NCBI RefSeq assembly: GCF_041435095.1
Contig: NZ_CP108025.1
Coordinates: 1,860,001-1,924,000 of the forward strand
Direction: 5' to 3'
From: Kitasatospora sp. NBC_00315
GTDB taxonomy: Bacteria; Actinomycetota; Actinomycetes; Streptomycetales; Streptomycetaceae
Length of the DNA: 64,000 bases
How positions within the stretch are numbered: position 1 is the stretch's first letter; the number at the start of each line of letters is the position of its first letter. This document shows, one piece after another, positions 25,964 through 34,447 of the stretch. A program made the position numbers and the translations under genes. The notes beneath the pieces are model-generated. The model did not search any database. It was not told where the DNA came from and worked only from the letters and a program-made list of their open reading frames with translations.

Positions 25964-26740
25964 TCACTCCCCGAGCAGGTACGGCGTGGTGGTGGCGAGG
26001 GCGGTGAAGCCGAGCCGCCGCAGGATCGGACGGCTCTCGTCGGAGGCGTCGACGTGCAGATAGCGATAGCCGCGGGCGGCGGCGATCCGGGCCCGGTACG
26101 CGATCAACGCCCGGTAGACGCCCCGGCCGCGCCATTCGGGCAGTGTGCCGCCGCCCCAGAGCCCGGCGAAATCCGTCCCGGGCGGCAGATCCAGGCGCGC
26201 CCCGCTCACCGGCTGGTCCCCCGCCATGGCGAGGACCGGTTCCAGCGTCTGCGGCTGCTCGGCCAGCTGCGCGGTCAACCGCTCCCGGAGGCGGTTTCGG
26301 CCCGTGCCGAAGACCTGCTCGTGGACGTCCGCCAGCAGGTCGATCCCGTCCCGGTCGGTCACCCGGACCAGCCGGACGCCCTCGGGCAGGACGATCTCGG
26401 CGGACACCTCGGCCACCTCGGCCACCACCAGCGTCTCGGCGGGCTCCGGCCGGAAGCCGGCCGCCAGCAGTCGCGCGGCCAGGTCCGGCGGGCCGTCGTG
26501 GGAGTACAGCTTCCATTCGAATCCGCGCCCGATCGAGGCGTAGTGACGGATCTGCTCCTCGATCCGGGCGTCCGCGGTGGCCGGATCGAGACCCGACCAG
26601 AGCACGCCGTTCCAGCCGTGCTCGGCGGCCACCTGGCGCACCAGGTCCGCAGAGCGCTCGACCCGGGCGCCAGGGCCGTCGGGGCACGCCTCTCGCCGCA
26701 GCTGCCGGTCGTACGCGGCCAGTACCTCGTCGTGATCCAT
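25964..26740 (-). CDS. GNAT family N-acetyltransferase
   Basis: 258 aa from ATG 26740. The C-terminal half (about 140-255) is a GNAT domain: the acetyl-CoA loop is LPEWRGRGVYRALIAYRARI and the last strand is YLHVDASDESRPILRRLGF. The N-terminal half (about 1-130) is a second, degenerate GNAT-like domain without a clear CoA loop, giving the tandem architecture seen in several actinobacterial acetyltransferases. Substrate cannot be inferred. It is a single gene, in no evident operon. The 200 bp to the ESX genes contain no ORF I can support. Confidence 0.85.
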   Translation of the reverse strand: MDHDEVLAAYDRQLRREACPDGPGARVERSADLVRQVAAEHGWNGVLWSGLDPATADARIEEQIRHYASIGRGFEWKLYSHDGPPDLAARLLAAGFRPEPAETLVVAEVAEVSAEIVLPEGVRLVRVTDRDGIDLLADVHEQVFGTGRNRLRERLTAQLAEQPQTLEPVLAMAGDQPVSGARLDLPPGTDFAGLWGGGTLPEWRGRGVYRALIAYRARIAAARGYRYLHVDASDESRPILRRLGFTALATTTPYLLGE

Positions 26741-26977
26741 CCCGCCACTCCAGCAGCGCGCAGCCGCGCACGCAATCGGATTCGGCCTCCCCCGGGCCCC
26801 CGGTGGTACGGGCACCGGCCGGTGGCGGCCGCACGGCCGCACGGCCGCGCCCCGGCGGCCCAGCGGCGTCGGGGCGGGGGAACGTGGCGGTCCGGCACCC
26901 GCGCGGGCCGATGACGACGGGGCCCGGGGGCACCCGCGCGGGCGCCACCCGGGCCGTCGGTGTCGGGGCGAGGCGGG

Positions 26978-27178
26978 TCAGGGCTGGGGCGGGTGGTCCT
27001 CGCCGGGCATCGGCCGGTTGCCGAGCTGGTCGTTGATCTTCTGCTGGGCGGAGTCGACCTGGCCGCCGTACTTGCCGCCGGTCTTGTCGTCGACCATGTC
27101 GCCGGCCTTGTCCACCCCCTTCTGGGCGGTGTCCTCGTGCCCCTTCATCATGCCTTTGATCTTGTCAAGCATGGACAT
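26978..27178 (-). CDS. MT0933/Rv0909-like antitoxin-type small protein
   Basis: 66 aa, highly charged: MSMLDKIKGMMKGHEDTAQK then GVDKAGDMVDDKTGGKYGGQVDSA. This is the short amphipathic-helix protein annotated as an MT0933-like antitoxin (Rv0909 family) and widespread in actinobacteria. GGAGG precedes the ATG at 27178; a second ATG two codons later is equally possible. No partner toxin gene is adjacent, so the antitoxin role is from family annotation only. A stress-related CsbD-like role is an alternative reading. Confidence 0.75.
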   Translation of the reverse strand: MSMLDKIKGMMKGHEDTAQKGVDKAGDMVDDKTGGKYGGQVDSAQQKINDQLGNRPMPGEDHPPQP

Positions 27179-27312
27179 GACCTGACCTCCACACATCGAT
27201 GACAACTACGTCCATGGTCGGCACACGATCGGCAAACGGCATCCCGACACGGTCGGGAACCCACCGAGGCGACCACGACGTCCCTGATGCGGGGAGTCCG
27301 GACAGGCGAACG

Positions 27313-27342
27313 CCCGGACGGACGGGCGTCCGACCGTCCGGG
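27313..27342. terminator. Terminator downstream of the second LacI gene
   Basis: CCCGGACGG and CCGTCCGGG form a 9-bp stem with a 12-nt self-complementary loop, ending 11 nt from the LacI stop. Confidence 0.65.
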
Positions 27343-27352
27343 CCGGGGCGGA

Positions 27353-28432
27353 TCAGGCGGACTGCCGCACCACCAGCGACGGCTCGAAGATCACCGAGGT
27401 GGCGCCGCGCTCCGGTCGGGCGATGTGGTCGAGCAGGATCCGGGTCATCTCCGCGGCCATCTCCTCGACCGGCTGGCGCACGGTGGTCAGCAGCGGACGG
27501 CCCGCGGTGGCCGCGCTGCTGTCGTCGAAGCCGACCACCGCGACGTCCTCGGGGACCCGCCGGCCGTGGTCGCGCAGTACCGCCAGGGCCCCCTGGGCCA
27601 TCAGGTCGTTGGCGGCGAACACCCCGTCCGTGTCCGGGTGTTCGATGAGCAGTCGGGTGATCGCACGCTCCCCGCCGGCCTGGGTGAAGTCGCCCTCCGC
27701 GTGCGGGAGGTAGGGCAGTCCGTGGCGGGCCATCGCGTCGTGGAAACCCCCCAGGCGGTCACGGGCGGCGCGCACGCCCGACGGGCCCGCGATGGTCACC
27801 ACCTTGCGGCAGCCCCGGGCGTGCAGGTGCTCGGCCGCCAGGCGCCCGCCGTCCCGGTTGGCGAGGTCCACGCAGCTGATCGGCATCGGGGTGTCGGGGC
27901 GGCCGAAGAGCACCGCCGGTACGCCGGCCTCCAGCAGCAGCGCGGGCAGCGGGTCCTCGGCGTGGGTCGAGACCACCATGGCGCCGTCGGCGTTGCCCTG
28001 GCGGAGGTAGGAGAGGATCTGCTCGCGCGCCTCGGGGGCGTCGGCCAGCATGAGCACGGGGTGCAGGCCGCGGGGCCGCAGGGCGGTGAAGACCCCGCTG
28101 ACCACCCGCCCGAAGAAGGGGTCGGTGAAGACCTCCGTCCTGGTCGGGCCCTCCTCGCCGCCGGGGTCGGCGCCCGGACCGGTGCCGGAGCCGGAGCCCG
28201 AGACGACCAGCGCGAGTGCCCCCGCGCGCCGGGTGACCAGTGAACGGGCGGCGCCGTTCGGGACGTACCCGGTGCTGGCGATGGCGAGCCGCACGCTCTC
28301 CTGGATGGCCGGGTCGACGTTGCGGATCCCGTTGATGACCCGGGAGACGGTGGCCCGGGACACGCCCGCGACCCGGGCCACGTCCTCCAGGGTGGTGGAC
28401 CGGCCGGCGGCGGACCGGAGGGCTTCGCTCAT
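27353..28432 (-). CDS. LacI family regulator of the putative beta-1,3-glucan locus
   Basis: 359 aa from ATG 28432. The HTH is TLEDVARVAGVSRATVSRVI with hinge region RNVDPAIQESVRLAIAS up to RSLVTRR. The effector domain (about 70-350) carries a Gly/Pro-rich insertion near residue 85-100. Candidate operators GAGAGCGCTCTC occur 23 nt upstream of this gene and at both divergent promoters near 34.5 kb, so it likely represses itself, the GH16 enzyme and the transporter operon. A TATAAA box ends 7 nt before the ATG, so the mRNA may be leaderless. The operator resembles, but is distinct from, the CebR box; the protein may be a CebR relative. The inducer is probably a beta-glucan oligosaccharide. Confidence 0.88.
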   Translation of the reverse strand: MSEALRSAAGRSTTLEDVARVAGVSRATVSRVINGIRNVDPAIQESVRLAIASTGYVPNGAARSLVTRRAGALALVVSGSGSGTGPGADPGGEEGPTRTEVFTDPFFGRVVSGVFTALRPRGLHPVLMLADAPEAREQILSYLRQGNADGAMVVSTHAEDPLPALLLEAGVPAVLFGRPDTPMPISCVDLANRDGGRLAAEHLHARGCRKVVTIAGPSGVRAARDRLGGFHDAMARHGLPYLPHAEGDFTQAGGERAITRLLIEHPDTDGVFAANDLMAQGALAVLRDHGRRVPEDVAVVGFDDSSAATAGRPLLTTVRQPVEEMAAEMTRILLDHIARPERGATSVIFEPSLVVRQSA

Positions 28433-28439
28433 GCTCACT

Positions 28440-28466
28440 TTTATAGCACGCACGGAGAGCGCTCTC
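28440..28466 (-). promoter_or_regulatory. Promoter and operator of the second LacI gene
   Basis: The palindrome GAGAGCGCTCTC occupies 28455-28466 (GGAGAGCGCTCTCA in context). Minus-strand TATAAA (complement of 28440-28445) lies between it and the ATG. The operator therefore covers the spacer/-35 area, fitting autorepression. Confidence 0.7.
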
Positions 28467-28581
28467 TCACTAGAAGCCACAGCCCAGAGCACCTTCCATC
28501 AGCCCGTCGGCCCCCGGGGGGCCGCCTCCGGACGTCCTGCGGGGGGCCCAGCGGCGGCTCCGGAGCCCGCCGGCGACCGCC

Positions 28582-28597
28582 CGGGAAACGTTTCCCG
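28582..28597. promoter_or_regulatory. 16-bp perfect palindrome of LacI type
   Basis: CGGGAAACGTTTCCCG contains GAAACGTTTC, a classical LacI-family operator core. It directly abuts the stop codon of the lipoprotein gene (28598) and lies 150 bp upstream of the LacI start. It differs from the GAGAGCGCTCTC sites, so its protein partner is unclear. Confidence 0.5.
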
Positions 28598-29164
28598 TCA
28601 CCCCACGTGCTCCTTCCAGCAGGTCATCACGGTCGTCGCGGCCATCACGGAGACGTTCGGCCTGGTCCGCGGCGGCTTGCCGAAGCTCTCCGGCAGGTGG
28701 CTGACGTCCACGGTCAACACCGTGTTGTCCTTGAGCACCACCGTCGAGCCGTCGGCCTCGGTGAAGGCCGCCTCCCCCAGGCCGTTGACGGTCGTCACCG
28801 GACCGGCACTGCCCCGCAGTCCGGTGAAGTGCGCCTGGGCGGTCGCACCGTCGGCCAGCTCCTTGACCGACAGCAGCATCGATCCCTCGGCGTAGGCGTA
28901 GGTGCAGGAGTACAGGTGCTGCGCCCAGGTCGCGGTGGGCGGCGCGGTGGGATCGGTGCCGAGGGCTCCGGCGAGCTGCTGGACCACGAAGCCCGTGCAG
29001 ACCATCCGGGAGGCCGGGGAGGGCCCGAGGTCCACACCGCCGGCGACGGCCGGGGAGACGGCGGGCGGCGCGGCGGCGCCCGGCGGCGGGCCGCCGGTGG
29101 AGGCGCAGCCGGCGGCCGCGAGGGCGAGCAGGGCGGGCGCGACGGCCCGCAACAGCCGGTTCAT
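28598..29164 (-). CDS. Putative lipoprotein of unknown function
   Basis: 188 aa. Signal sequence MNRLLRAVAPALLALAAAGC ends in the lipobox AAGC. GAGGAG precedes ATG 29164. A Pro/Ala spacer (20-45) leads to a globular domain with two cysteines (CTGFVVQQL near 55 and LYSCTYAY near 90), a DUF3558-like pattern seen in actinobacterial cell-surface lipoproteins. The family match is tentative and the function unknown. It lies between the LacI and DUF1996 genes on the same strand; a weak hairpin upstream suggests separate transcription. Confidence 0.65.
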   Translation of the reverse strand: MNRLLRAVAPALLALAAAGCASTGGPPPGAAAPPAVSPAVAGGVDLGPSPASRMVCTGFVVQQLAGALGTDPTAPPTATWAQHLYSCTYAYAEGSMLLSVKELADGATAQAHFTGLRGSAGPVTTVNGLGEAAFTEADGSTVVLKDNTVLTVDVSHLPESFGKPPRTRPNVSVMAATTVMTCWKEHVG

Positions 29165-29224
29165 GTCGTACTCCTCAGCAGATGGCGTCCCGCCCGCGGG
29201 ACGGCGGCCCGGTCGGCGCGTGGC

Positions 29225-29247
29225 GGTCACGGCCCGTGCCCGTGACC
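29225..29247. terminator. Possible terminator after the DUF1996 gene
   Basis: GGTCACGG and CCGTGACC form an 8-bp perfect stem with a 7-nt loop about 105 nt past the DUF1996 stop. Weak compared with the other hairpins in the window. Confidence 0.35.
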
Positions 29248-29352
29248 GGCCCCGGGGAGGCGGGGACGGCCACGGGCACGGGGTGGAGCGGTGGACGTTC
29301 CGGGTCAGGACGTCACGGCGTCAGCGCGCCGCGGCGTCAGGACGCCGGAGCG

Positions 29353-30747
29353 TCACGGCAGCAGGTACTGCGCGTTGAGCGCGGCGCCCTTGCTCGGCTG
29401 GGTCTCGTCGTAACCCCGCGAGTCGCACTGGAGTCCACCGATGATGCAGTGGTTCACCATCGCGGCGAGGGTCGGAGCGTCCCAGGCGTTGAAGAAGTCG
29501 TAGTGGAACGAGAAGCCCCGTCCACTCGACAGGTGGAGCTGCGACATGTTCGCCGTGTTGGCCGGGAAGGCCATCTTGAACTCGATCATCGGCAGCGCGA
29601 CCGGGTGGTCGGCCGGGCAGGAACCGTTGACCGGGTACGCCATGTGGCTCTTGTGGTCCGGGGTGTCCAGGTACAGACCGTTCCAGCAACTGGGGGCCTG
29701 GAACCGGACGTTGACCTGGCCGCCGCCGGGGCAGTCGATCGGCAGGTCGATGTTGTGGTAGCTGTTGCCGCACTCCCAGCCGGCCACGAAGCCGGGGTCG
29801 GTGGCGAACTGGGTGGAGGTGGCCGACGGGCTGCCGACCACGAACTTCAGGCCCGGCGGGAACGGCCGCACGCTGGTGTAGTCGTTCACCGAGCTCTTGT
29901 AGTAGATCGTCTGCAGACCGACCGGGTTGACGGCGGTGTCACCGTCGTACATGGTCGGCATCCAGTACCCCGACTTGTCACCGGGCGCGAGGCAGCTGGT
30001 GCTGCCCGCCTGGAGCGAGGCCAGCGTGGAGTTGGCCTCGGTCGTGGTGTTGCCCAGGAAGGTGTGCATGTGCGACTTGCCCGGCTGGCCGGCGAAGACG
30101 ATCGGGTCGTCGGGCAGGTTGTGGTTCGCCGTGCAGTTCGCCTGGAACTCGTGGAAGTACGCGTGCGGCGGGTTGTAGGTCGACGGGGTGACCCCGGTGA
30201 CCTGCGGGTTCGCCAGGACGTATCCGCTGGTTCCGGTGGTGACCTGACCGAAGACCTTGAACTCGTACAGCGAGTAGCCGTACTGGGTCGCCCGGTTGGT
30301 GGCGTACATCCGGATGTAGCGGCCACTGCCGTTGACGGCGAGGTTCTGCACCCCGCCGGTTCCGGTGGTGGTGGAGTAGATCGACGTCCAGGCGCTGGCG
30401 TCCGGGGACACCTGGAGCTGGAAGCCGCTGGCGTAGGCCGCCTCCCAGTCCAGTTCGACCTTGCTGATGGCGGCGGTGCCGCCGAGGTCGATCTGGATCC
30501 AGGACGGGTCGGTCCAGTTGCTGGCCCAGCGGCTGGCCGGGTCGCCGTCGACGACGGCGCCGGCCGGGAAGTTCGCGCTCTCGATGGACGAGGCGCTCAC
30601 CGGGCGGGAAGCCGAGATCAGCGGGTCGGCCGCCGCGACGGCCTGCTGGGTGACGGTGCCGAGCCCGGTGAGGGCCAGCACGGCGGCGAAGGCCACCGCC
30701 AGGGCCGTGCGGCGGGGACGGCCGCGGGACAGGAAACGGGGTCGCAT
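29353..30747 (-). CDS. Secreted CBM32-DUF1996 protein
   Basis: 464 aa; ATG 30747 follows AGGAGG. A signal peptide (1-38, after RRTALAVAFAAVLALTGLG) precedes a CBM32/discoidin domain (about 42-178; RWASNWTDPSWIQIDLGG and RYIRMYATNRATQYGYSLYE). DUF1996 covers about 190-440, with the conserved FHEFQANCTANHNLPDDPIV and GKSHMHTFLGNT, histidine-rich and likely metal-binding. DUF1996 is common in fungal and actinobacterial secreted proteins and has no firmly assigned reaction. Beside a GH16 enzyme, its CBM32 probably targets beta-glucan. A catalytic role (for instance as an oxidase or lyase) is speculation. Confidence 0.85.
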   Translation of the reverse strand: MRPRFLSRGRPRRTALAVAFAAVLALTGLGTVTQQAVAAADPLISASRPVSASSIESANFPAGAVVDGDPASRWASNWTDPSWIQIDLGGTAAISKVELDWEAAYASGFQLQVSPDASAWTSIYSTTTGTGGVQNLAVNGSGRYIRMYATNRATQYGYSLYEFKVFGQVTTGTSGYVLANPQVTGVTPSTYNPPHAYFHEFQANCTANHNLPDDPIVFAGQPGKSHMHTFLGNTTTEANSTLASLQAGSTSCLAPGDKSGYWMPTMYDGDTAVNPVGLQTIYYKSSVNDYTSVRPFPPGLKFVVGSPSATSTQFATDPGFVAGWECGNSYHNIDLPIDCPGGGQVNVRFQAPSCWNGLYLDTPDHKSHMAYPVNGSCPADHPVALPMIEFKMAFPANTANMSQLHLSSGRGFSFHYDFFNAWDAPTLAAMVNHCIIGGLQCDSRGYDETQPSKGAALNAQYLLP

Positions 30748-30777
30748 CGGACCTCCTGGTCGGACGGATGGGTGGGG

Positions 30778-30830
30778 CCTCCGGGGCCGGGCGGTGCCAG
30801 TGGGGTTGGCACCGCCTGCGGCCCCGGAGG
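30778..30830. terminator. Stem-loop between GH16-fusion and DUF1996 genes
   Basis: CCTCCGGGGCCG pairs with CGGCCCCGGAGG (12 bp), then after an internal bulge GGTGCC pairs with GGCACC. It lies 34 nt past the stop of the 30864 gene and likely ends or attenuates its transcript. Confidence 0.7.
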
Positions 30831-30863
30831 GGTCGGGATCAGGCGTCGGTACCCGGCGGATGC

Positions 30864-33800
30864 CTAGGCGTAGACGCCGAACTCGTAGAGCGAGTCGCCG
30901 TAGGCGGTACCCCGCTGTGTGATGTTGATCCGGACGTACCGTCCGTTCCCGGTGACGTCGAAGTCGTCGACGCCGCCGGTTCCGGTGGTGGTGGAGTAGA
31001 CGGACGTCCAGTTGGTGCCGTCGTTGGAGGTCTGGATCTGGTACGCCTTGCCGTAGGCGCCCTCCCAGCCGAGCTGGACGTGCTTGATGGTGGTCGCGGC
31101 GCCGAGGTCGACCTGGACCCACTGCGGGTCGGCCCACTCGCTGGCCCAACGGGTGTTCCAGTTGCCGTCGGTGGCGTTGGACGCCGGGTAGGGGGCGCCG
31201 TTGCCGACCGCCTGGAAGGTCGAGGCGGTGGTCGGCTTGTTCAGCGCCACGTTCGTGCCGTTGACGGTCGGGGCCACCACGCGGAACGACTTGGTCTCGA
31301 TGCCGACGTTGCCGTGGCCGTCGTAGGCGTAGACGTAGACCTTGTACACGCCCAGGCCCTTCGGGGCGGTCGCGGTGAAGCGGCCGTCGGCGGTCTGGGT
31401 GAAGACGACCTGGTCCAGGCCGGAGCCGCCGCCCGCGTACTTGGCGTTGTAGTACAGCTGGTAGCGGATCAGGTCACCGTTGGGGTCGGTGGTGGTGGTA
31501 CTGATGTTGAACGTGCCGCCGGCCGGGACGCTCGCCGTGTTGCTCAGCGTCATGTCGGAGATCACCGGCGGGGTGTTGGTGCCCGGGTTGCCGTTGTAGT
31601 CCTTGGCCACCGAGTAGAAGCTCAGCCGCTTCCAGCCGGCCGGCACGGTGTTGTACCAGACGCCGCCGAAGTCGTTCTCGGTGCCGTAGTGGAAGACCGT
31701 GGCGCCCAGCGCGACACCCTGGTGGCCGGTGATGCAGGCCCAGTTGGAGAGGTAGGCGTCACGCTTCTTGATGTCCGAGGGCTCGGTGGGCACGCCGTTG
31801 GCGTCGTTCGGGACCTCCCACTCGCCGTCCTCACCGGACTCGGTGACGATGTACGGCTTGTTGTAGCCGCCCGCGATCCAGTCGGCCTTGACGTTGCACA
31901 CGGCGCCGTAGGAGTTGACCGCCAGCAGGTCCAGGCTGGGGGTGTTGTCCTTGTAGTACTTCCAGGCGCCGGTGTACGCGTCGGTGCTGGTCACCGGGTG
32001 GTTCGGGTCGATGGCGTGGATCGCCTGGGTGACCCGCTCCACGTACTTGGCGTACGCGACGCGCTCCTGCTCCACCGTGGAGCCGGTGTACGTGTGGTCC
32101 TGGGTGGTGAGGATGACCTCGTTGCCGACGTCCCACATCAGCACGCCGGGGTGGTCCTTGTAGGTGGTCACCCACTGCTTGATCTGGTCGAGCGTGCTGT
32201 TCATGTAGGCGGTGTCGTTGACGTAGTCCGCGCCCTGGTTGAGCCAGAACCCGTTGACCACCCGGATCCCGTTGGCGGCCGCGGTGTCCAGCAGCGGCTT
32301 GCTGCCGGCGTCGGTGCCCCAGGTGCGCAGGGTGTTGACGCCCATCGACTTCAGCTCGCGCACGTGCGCGTCGATGGTGGTGTTGGCCGGGCCCCAGGTG
32401 ATGCCCTTGACCTGGTACGGCGCGCCGTTGACGGTCAGCGCCCAGTTGCCCTGGCCGCCGGTCACCTTGACGGTGGAGCCGCCGGTCGGCACGGGGGCGT
32501 CGGTCAGCGGGGCCGGGGCGGTGCCGGTGGTGGTGGAGACGGTCACCTTGTCGATGCTCAGCGCGCCGCCGGAGCTGGTGGCGGCGGTCGGCGAGGTGCA
32601 GTTGCAGTTCCCGTTCGGGAACCCGCCGCCGATGCCGAGGTTGAACACCAGGTAGAAGCCGTGGTGCACGGCCGCGTCCCAGGTGGAGACGCCGACCTGG
32701 GACTCACTGACCTGCCAGACCTGACGACCGTCGAGGTACCAGCGGATCTGCTCGTCCGAGGTGGTGCGGTCCAGGATCTGCGAGTACGTGTGGTAGTCGC
32801 TCTGGCAGCCGGTGCAGCTCGCCAGTCCGCTGGTCATGCCGTTGTACTCGTTGCAGTTGCCGCCGGGGGCGGTCCCGCAGTGCAGGGTGGTGGACAGCTG
32901 GCTGCGGCCGTTGACGTTCTCCAGGATGTCCGACTCGCCGGCGCCCGGCCAGACGGTGAAGTTGCCGCGGTTGGCGGCACCCATCGCACGGAAGGACGGC
33001 CAGTAGCCGATCGCGTTGGAAACGCTCGGCTGCTTGACCGTCGCGGAGATCTGCAGCTGGCCGCCGGCCGGGGCGGTGAAGTCGGAGCGCTGGCTCTCGA
33101 CGCGCCCGGACGTCCAGGCGTCACCGTTCTTCACGGCGGTGAGGTTGAGCGCGCCGTTGCCGTTCAGCGAGACGTTGGCGGCCGCGTTGGTGTCGGTCTG
33201 CACCTCGCTGGTGCCCCAGTTGGCCGGGCCGCCGGCGTAGCCGGTGCCGGTCTGGGTGATCCAGTTGGCGGTCGACGGCGCGGTGCCGGCGCTGCCCGTG
33301 AAGTCCTCGTTGAAGACCGTGGTCCAGTTGCCGGGCGGCGGGGTGGTCGGGGGCGTCGTCGGCGGGGTGGTGGGCGGCGTGGTCGGCGGGGTGCTCGGGG
33401 AGGAGGCGCCGGTGTGGACCTGCATCTCCCAGAGCGAGTAGCCGTAGCCGGTGGCCCGGGCGGTGCCGTTCATCCGCACGTAGCGCGCGGTGCCGGAGAC
33501 GCTCAGCGTCTCGGTGCCGCCCGCGCCGGTGGTGGTGGAGTAGGCGGTGGCCCAGTTCGTCCCGTCGTTGGAGAGCTGGATCTGGTACGCCTTGGCGTAC
33601 GCCGACTCCCAGTTCAGCACGACCTGGCAGACCGACTGGGCCGAGCCGAGGTCGACCTGGATCCACTGCGGGTCGCTCGCGACCGAGGACCAGCGGGTGG
33701 CCGTGTTGCCGTCGACCGCGTTGGTGGCCGGGGTGCCGTAGTTCTCCTCCGAGGAGGCGGTGGCCGGCCGGCCCTGGGCGGCGTTCGCGGTGCCGCAGCC

Positions 33801-34334
33801 GGCGCTGGGCGCGGTGCCGAAGACCTGGAACTCCCAGAGCGAGTAGCCGTAGCCGGTGGCCCGGGCGGTGCCGTTCATCCGCACGTAGCGCGCGGTGCCG
33901 GAGACGCTCAGCGTCTCGGTGCCGCCCGCGCCGGTGGTGGTGGAGTAGGCGGTGGCCCAGTTCGTCCCGTCGTTGGAGAGCTGGATCTGGTAGCCCTTGG
34001 CGTACGCCGACTCCCAGTTCAGCACGACCTGGCCGACCGCCACCGGGCTGCCCAGGTCGACCTGGATCCACTGCGGGTCACTCGCGGCCGAGGACCAGCG
34101 GGTGGCCGTGTTGCCGTCGACCGCGTTGGTGGCCGGGGTGCCGTAGTTCTCCTCGGACGAGGCCGTCACCGGCTTGCCCTGGGACAGCAGCGTGGGCGCG
34201 GCCTGGGCGCTGCTGGTGGGGATGAGCAGCATCAGAGCCGCGACCAGGGACGCCGCGACAACTGCGGCGAGGGACCGCAGACCTGGTGACGAGCGCTCTC
34301 TGCCGACGGCTGACCGGACGGGGGGAGCGAGCAT
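30864..34334 (-). CDS. Secreted multidomain glucanase: CBM32-CBM32-GH16-TIM barrel-CBM32
   Basis: 1156 aa. After a signal peptide (1-47) come two near-identical CBM32 domains (48-185, 187-320), a PTTPP linker, and a GH16 domain (335-615). The GH16 catalytic signature ExDxxE is seen in GAGESDILENV near 465-470. From about 635 (YQVKGITWGPANT) follows a GH2/GH5-like (beta/alpha)8 barrel with candidate acid/base in LMWDVGNEV (about 735) and nucleophile in IVTESGEDGEW (about 831). A cadherin/FN3-like segment and a third CBM32 (1025-1156) end it. GH16 suggests endo-beta-1,3(4)-glucanase activity; the barrel may be an exo-enzyme or transglycosylase. It is divergent from the transporter operon, with shared operators. 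Confidence 0.88.
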   Translation of the reverse strand: MLAPPVRSAVGRERSSPGLRSLAAVVAASLVAALMLLIPTSSAQAAPTLLSQGKPVTASSEENYGTPATNAVDGNTATRWSSAASDPQWIQVDLGSPVAVGQVVLNWESAYAKGYQIQLSNDGTNWATAYSTTTGAGGTETLSVSGTARYVRMNGTARATGYGYSLWEFQVFGTAPSAGCGTANAAQGRPATASSEENYGTPATNAVDGNTATRWSSVASDPQWIQVDLGSAQSVCQVVLNWESAYAKAYQIQLSNDGTNWATAYSTTTGAGGTETLSVSGTARYVRMNGTARATGYGYSLWEMQVHTGASSPSTPPTTPPTTPPTTPPTTPPPGNWTTVFNEDFTGSAGTAPSTANWITQTGTGYAGGPANWGTSEVQTDTNAAANVSLNGNGALNLTAVKNGDAWTSGRVESQRSDFTAPAGGQLQISATVKQPSVSNAIGYWPSFRAMGAANRGNFTVWPGAGESDILENVNGRSQLSTTLHCGTAPGGNCNEYNGMTSGLASCTGCQSDYHTYSQILDRTTSDEQIRWYLDGRQVWQVSESQVGVSTWDAAVHHGFYLVFNLGIGGGFPNGNCNCTSPTAATSSGGALSIDKVTVSTTTGTAPAPLTDAPVPTGGSTVKVTGGQGNWALTVNGAPYQVKGITWGPANTTIDAHVRELKSMGVNTLRTWGTDAGSKPLLDTAAANGIRVVNGFWLNQGADYVNDTAYMNSTLDQIKQWVTTYKDHPGVLMWDVGNEVILTTQDHTYTGSTVEQERVAYAKYVERVTQAIHAIDPNHPVTSTDAYTGAWKYYKDNTPSLDLLAVNSYGAVCNVKADWIAGGYNKPYIVTESGEDGEWEVPNDANGVPTEPSDIKKRDAYLSNWACITGHQGVALGATVFHYGTENDFGGVWYNTVPAGWKRLSFYSVAKDYNGNPGTNTPPVISDMTLSNTASVPAGGTFNISTTTTDPNGDLIRYQLYYNAKYAGGGSGLDQVVFTQTADGRFTATAPKGLGVYKVYVYAYDGHGNVGIETKSFRVVAPTVNGTNVALNKPTTASTFQAVGNGAPYPASNATDGNWNTRWASEWADPQWVQVDLGAATTIKHVQLGWEGAYGKAYQIQTSNDGTNWTSVYSTTTGTGGVDDFDVTGNGRYVRINITQRGTAYGDSLYEFGVYA
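33426..33769. repeat. CBM32-encoding direct repeat, copy 1
   Basis: A stretch of about 344 bp nearly identical to 33831-34174 (offset 405 bp). The first 160 bp, 33426-33586, show no difference that I could find. It encodes the second CBM32 of the GH16-fusion enzyme. Confidence 0.85.
33831..34174. repeat. CBM32-encoding direct repeat, copy 2
   Basis: Partner of 33426-33769. Differences are concentrated at the ends, for example the LGSAQSVCQ versus LGSPVAVGQ segment. The near-identity at synonymous positions points to recent duplication or gene conversion. Confidence 0.85.
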
Positions 34335-34447
34335 GAGGGGACTCTCCTGACGAGACGGTGGGGGGAGGACCGGAAACACCGACGGTCGGCGTCCGCCGCT
34401 CCGTGGGGTGGTCGGAAGACGGTGCCTGGTCGGGCTCCCATCGCTGG

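Noticed and set aside
30768..34289. Very long plus-strand open frame (over 1100 codons) opposite the GH16-fusion gene
   Set aside because: It is the antisense of a clearly coding gene; its Val/Gly/Asp/Arg-rich translation has no family signal and no Shine-Dalgarno. Such shadows are common at this GC content.
34291..34300. GAGCGCTCTC near the start of the GH16-fusion gene as a further operator
   Set aside because: Only 10 of 12 bases, inside the coding region, and likely due to codon composition; retained sites are full palindromes at promoters.
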